Shown here: piece after piece, positions 61,879 through 64,000 of the stretch
How the letters are laid out: each line of letters begins with the position of its first letter
Numbering within the stretch: position 1 is the stretch's first letter
DNA from: Poriferisodalis sp965208555
GTDB taxonomy: Bacteria > Actinomycetota > Acidimicrobiia > Acidimicrobiales > Poriferisodalaceae
Reading direction: 5' to 3'
Length of the DNA: 64,000 nucleotides
Assembly: GCF_965208555.1 (NCBI RefSeq)
Contig: NZ_OZ242342.1
Coordinates: 1,860,001-1,924,000, forward strand
Translations under genes and position numbers: made by a program
The notes under the pieces: model-generated
Seen by the model: the letters and a program-made list of their open reading frames with translations, nothing else
What the model was told of the DNA's origin: nothing
Database searches by the model: none

Positions 61879-64000
61879 GTGACTGCCACCTCTAGCGATT
61901 TCGCCGCACCCGACTTGCCGGACATTCATGCGGCTCTGGGCCTGACAGATGACGAATACGGCCACATTTGCGAGTTGTTGGACCGTCAGCCCAATCATCT
62001 TGAACTCGCGATGTATGCAGTGATGTGGTCTGAGCATTGTTCGTATAAGTCATCGCGCCGACATCTCGCTCGTTTGCCCACCGAGGCACCGTGCGTGCTC
62101 GTCGGTCCCGGCGAGAATGCAGGGGTTGTCGACGTCGGCGACGGCATTGCCGTCGCCGTGCGCATCGAGAGTCACAACCATCCCTCGGCTATTGAGCCGT
62201 ATCAGGGTGCGGCGACCGGGGTGGGGGGCATCCTGCGCGACATCTTCACGATGGGAGCACGACCCATTGCGCTCGCAGATCCGCTGCGCGTCGGGCCGCT
62301 CGACGAGGCGCGCAGCAACTGGATTGCCGAGGGAATTGTCAGCGGCATATCCGGCTACGGGAACAGCGTGGGTGTGCCCACCGTTGCGGGCGAATTCGTG
62401 TCGTGCGAGACCTACCGGGACAACCCGTTGGTGAACGTGGCCGCGCTCGGGATCATGCCGACCGAGCGTCTGGTCTTGGGCCGAGCGACCGAGGTGGGCA
62501 GCGCCGCCGTGCTGATGGGCGCGAGCACGGGCCGCGACGGCATCGGCGGCGTCAGCGTGCTCGCGTCAGCGGGTTTCGACGAGGCCGATGACGATTCGAC
62601 CAAGCGCCCGAGCGTGCAGGTCGGCGATCCCTTCGAGGAAAAGCGCCTCATCGAAGCCTGCCTGGAGCTGCTGGAGGCAGGGCTTGTCGGCGGGATTCAG
62701 GACCTCGGCGGCGCGGGCCTGACCTGTGCTGCAAGCGAGACGGCCTCACGCGGCGGCACCGGCATGGAGGTCGATGTCAGCGCCGTGCCGCTGCGCCAGC
62801 GCGGCATGGAGCCCTTCGAGATCATGACGTCGGAGTCTCAGGAGCGAATGCTGGCGATTGTCTCGTCAGCCAACGTCGACCGGGTGCTCGAGATCTGCGC
62901 GCGGTGGGAGATCACTGCCACGGTTGTCGGGCGCGTGACCGACGACGGCATGCTGCGCGTGCGTGACGGGGTCGACGGCGTGATCCTCGCCGAGGTGCCT
63001 GCGAGCACACTGCACGACGACGCGCCGTCCTATGACCGCCCCCGCCGCCCGCCGGCCGATCTGCAGGTGCGCCACCGCGTCGACCCGGCGGCGGACGGCG
63101 CTCCGGCGGGCAGTCCCAGCGATTGTGCTGCTGATCTGCTGGCGATGCTCGCCGACCCGCGTTGGGTGTACCGGCAGTACGACCACCAGCTGTTTCTGAA
63201 CACGGTCGTCGGTCCCGGCAGCGATGCGACGCTGCTGCGACTGCGCGACCCTCGCAACGGCACCTCCACCGGTCGAGGCCTTGGGGTGTCAGTCGACGGC
63301 AACCACCGCTGGTGCCACGCCGATCCCCGCCGGGGCACGGCGATGGTGGTGGTCGAGGCGGCGCTGAACCTCGCCTGCGTCGGCGCGGATCCGCTTGCGA
63401 TCGTCAACTGCCTCAACTTCGGGAACCCGACTCATCCCGAGGTCATGTGGCAGCTCACCGAAGCCATCGACGGCATGGCTGAAGCCTGTGATGCGCTGGG
63501 TGTGCCGGTCGTCGGTGGCAACGTCAGCCTCTACAACGAGACCAACGGCACCGACATCTGCCCGACGCCGGTGGTGTGCATGATCGGGCTGCATCCCGAT
63601 CTGGTCCGGCGTCCGGTCGCTGACGGGCTGCCGCCCGGAACCGAACTCATGCTGCTGGCTCCGCCCGGCTTCGCCGGCGACGGCGGAGCGAGTGCCGCCG
63701 CATCGGGCCCGCATCGTGTGGCGCTAGGAGGCAGCCGCTGGGCATGGGAACGCCGCCGCTGCCGTGACGGAACGTTGCCCGAGCTCGACCTCGCCGGCAG
63801 CGTCGCAACCGCCCGGTTCGTGGCCGCAGCCGTGCGCGAGGGCCGCGTCCGGTGTGCGCACGATGTCTCCGACGGCGGCATCGCTGCGGCCATCGCGGAA
63901 ATGTGCTGCCACGGCGGTGCGGGCGCACACGCGCGCGTGCCGTCGCTCGGCGAACCCGCACCGGCGCAACGGGCACTGTTCGCCGAGCCGCCGGGCCGCG
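61879..64000 (+). CDS. purL: FGAM synthase large subunit PurL, 3' end outside window
   Basis: 707 codons are present from GTG 61879 to the window edge. It is the small (PurS/PurQ-dependent) PurL: MYAVMWSEHCSYKSSRRHL, RIESHNHPSAIEPYQGAATG, GGILRDIFTMGARP and GIQDLGGAGLTCAASE in the first half, then NCLNFGNPTHPEVMWQL and VVGGNVSLYNET in the second. The remaining C-terminal part, about 50 residues, is missing. It starts 74 bases from the divergent gene at 61804, so it must have its own promoter; TATGGA just upstream is a weak candidate. Confidence 0.95.
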   Translation, partial: MTATSSDFAAPDLPDIHAALGLTDDEYGHICELLDRQPNHLELAMYAVMWSEHCSYKSSRRHLARLPTEAPCVLVGPGENAGVVDVGDGIAVAVRIESHNHPSAIEPYQGAATGVGGILRDIFTMGARPIALADPLRVGPLDEARSNWIAEGIVSGISGYGNSVGVPTVAGEFVSCETYRDNPLVNVAALGIMPTERLVLGRATEVGSAAVLMGASTGRDGIGGVSVLASAGFDEADDDSTKRPSVQVGDPFEEKRLIEACLELLEAGLVGGIQDLGGAGLTCAASETASRGGTGMEVDVSAVPLRQRGMEPFEIMTSESQERMLAIVSSANVDRVLEICARWEITATVVGRVTDDGMLRVRDGVDGVILAEVPASTLHDDAPSYDRPRRPPADLQVRHRVDPAADGAPAGSPSDCAADLLAMLADPRWVYRQYDHQLFLNTVVGPGSDATLLRLRDPRNGTSTGRGLGVSVDGNHRWCHADPRRGTAMVVVEAALNLACVGADPLAIVNCLNFGNPTHPEVMWQLTEAIDGMAEACDALGVPVVGGNVSLYNETNGTDICPTPVVCMIGLHPDLVRRPVADGLPPGTELMLLAPPGFAGDGGASAAASGPHRVALGGSRWAWERRRCRDGTLPELDLAGSVATARFVAAAVREGRVRCAHDVSDGGIAAAIAEMCCHGGAGAHARVPSLGEPAPAQRALFAEPPGR

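Overview
The window is high-GC actinobacterial chromosome around the replication origin. Together, several features point to a member of the class Acidimicrobiia or a close relative: HspR with dnaK-grpE-dnaJ-clpB, CarD, DUF3566 and DUF5318 proteins, F420-type luciferase-like enzymes, a mycothiol-type enzyme, a CwlM-like false amidase, an EtfD-like Fe-S oxidoreductase, and a dCTP deaminase of the bifunctional type. This placement is an inference from gene content; no rRNA gene is present to test it.

Layout. 1-7,400: the start of a nucleobase permease, an MFS carrier, a protein with every hallmark of a sterol C-24 methyltransferase, two luciferase-like monooxygenases, lgt, and two enzymes of uncertain substrate. 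7,300-17,900: tRNA-Ile, DUF3566, gyrA, gyrB, a DciA-like protein, recF, dnaN, the probable oriC, and dnaA, all on the minus strand. 18,300-27,200: rpmH-rnpA-yidD-yidC, then khpB (jag) in two pieces, rsmG turned to the opposite strand, a perfect parS, and parAB. A divergent pair lies between the two khpB pieces: a GPP34(GOLPH3)-cytochrome P450 fusion and a Rieske oxygenase of the steroid/sterol type. 27,300-36,500 (minus strand): cwlM-like, trxA, trxB, a pseudokinase, degV, murJ, carD, DUF5318 and the CCA-adding enzyme. 36,600-42,100: a degenerate class A penicillin-binding protein, rpsF-ssb-rpsR-rplI, dnaB and tRNA-Gly. 42,100-48,100: dcd, a substrate-binding lipoprotein, an EtfD-like protein, a cNMP-binding protein, P-II and gpmA. 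48,200-54,700: the heat-shock cluster. 54,850-64,000: purA, purD, purE, purB, purC, purS, purQ and purL; the purL 3' end lies outside the window.

How the parts fit. Leading-strand polarity flips at the dnaA/dnaN origin. DnaA-box pairs also occur before dnaB and between parB and the cwlM-like gene. The cell-wall genes include three proteins whose catalytic residues look lost: the CwlM-like amidase, the MurJ-linked pseudokinase and the class A PBP. They look like regulators rather than enzymes.

The most unusual content is the set of candidate sterol-active proteins: the sterol methyltransferase homologue, the GPP34-P450 fusion and the KshA/Neverland-like Rieske enzyme. The last two sit between the two parts of a housekeeping gene, in DNA visibly less GC-rich than its surroundings. 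I saw no transposase, integrase, CRISPR array or rRNA operon. All calls rest on reading the sequence by eye; no database search was run.
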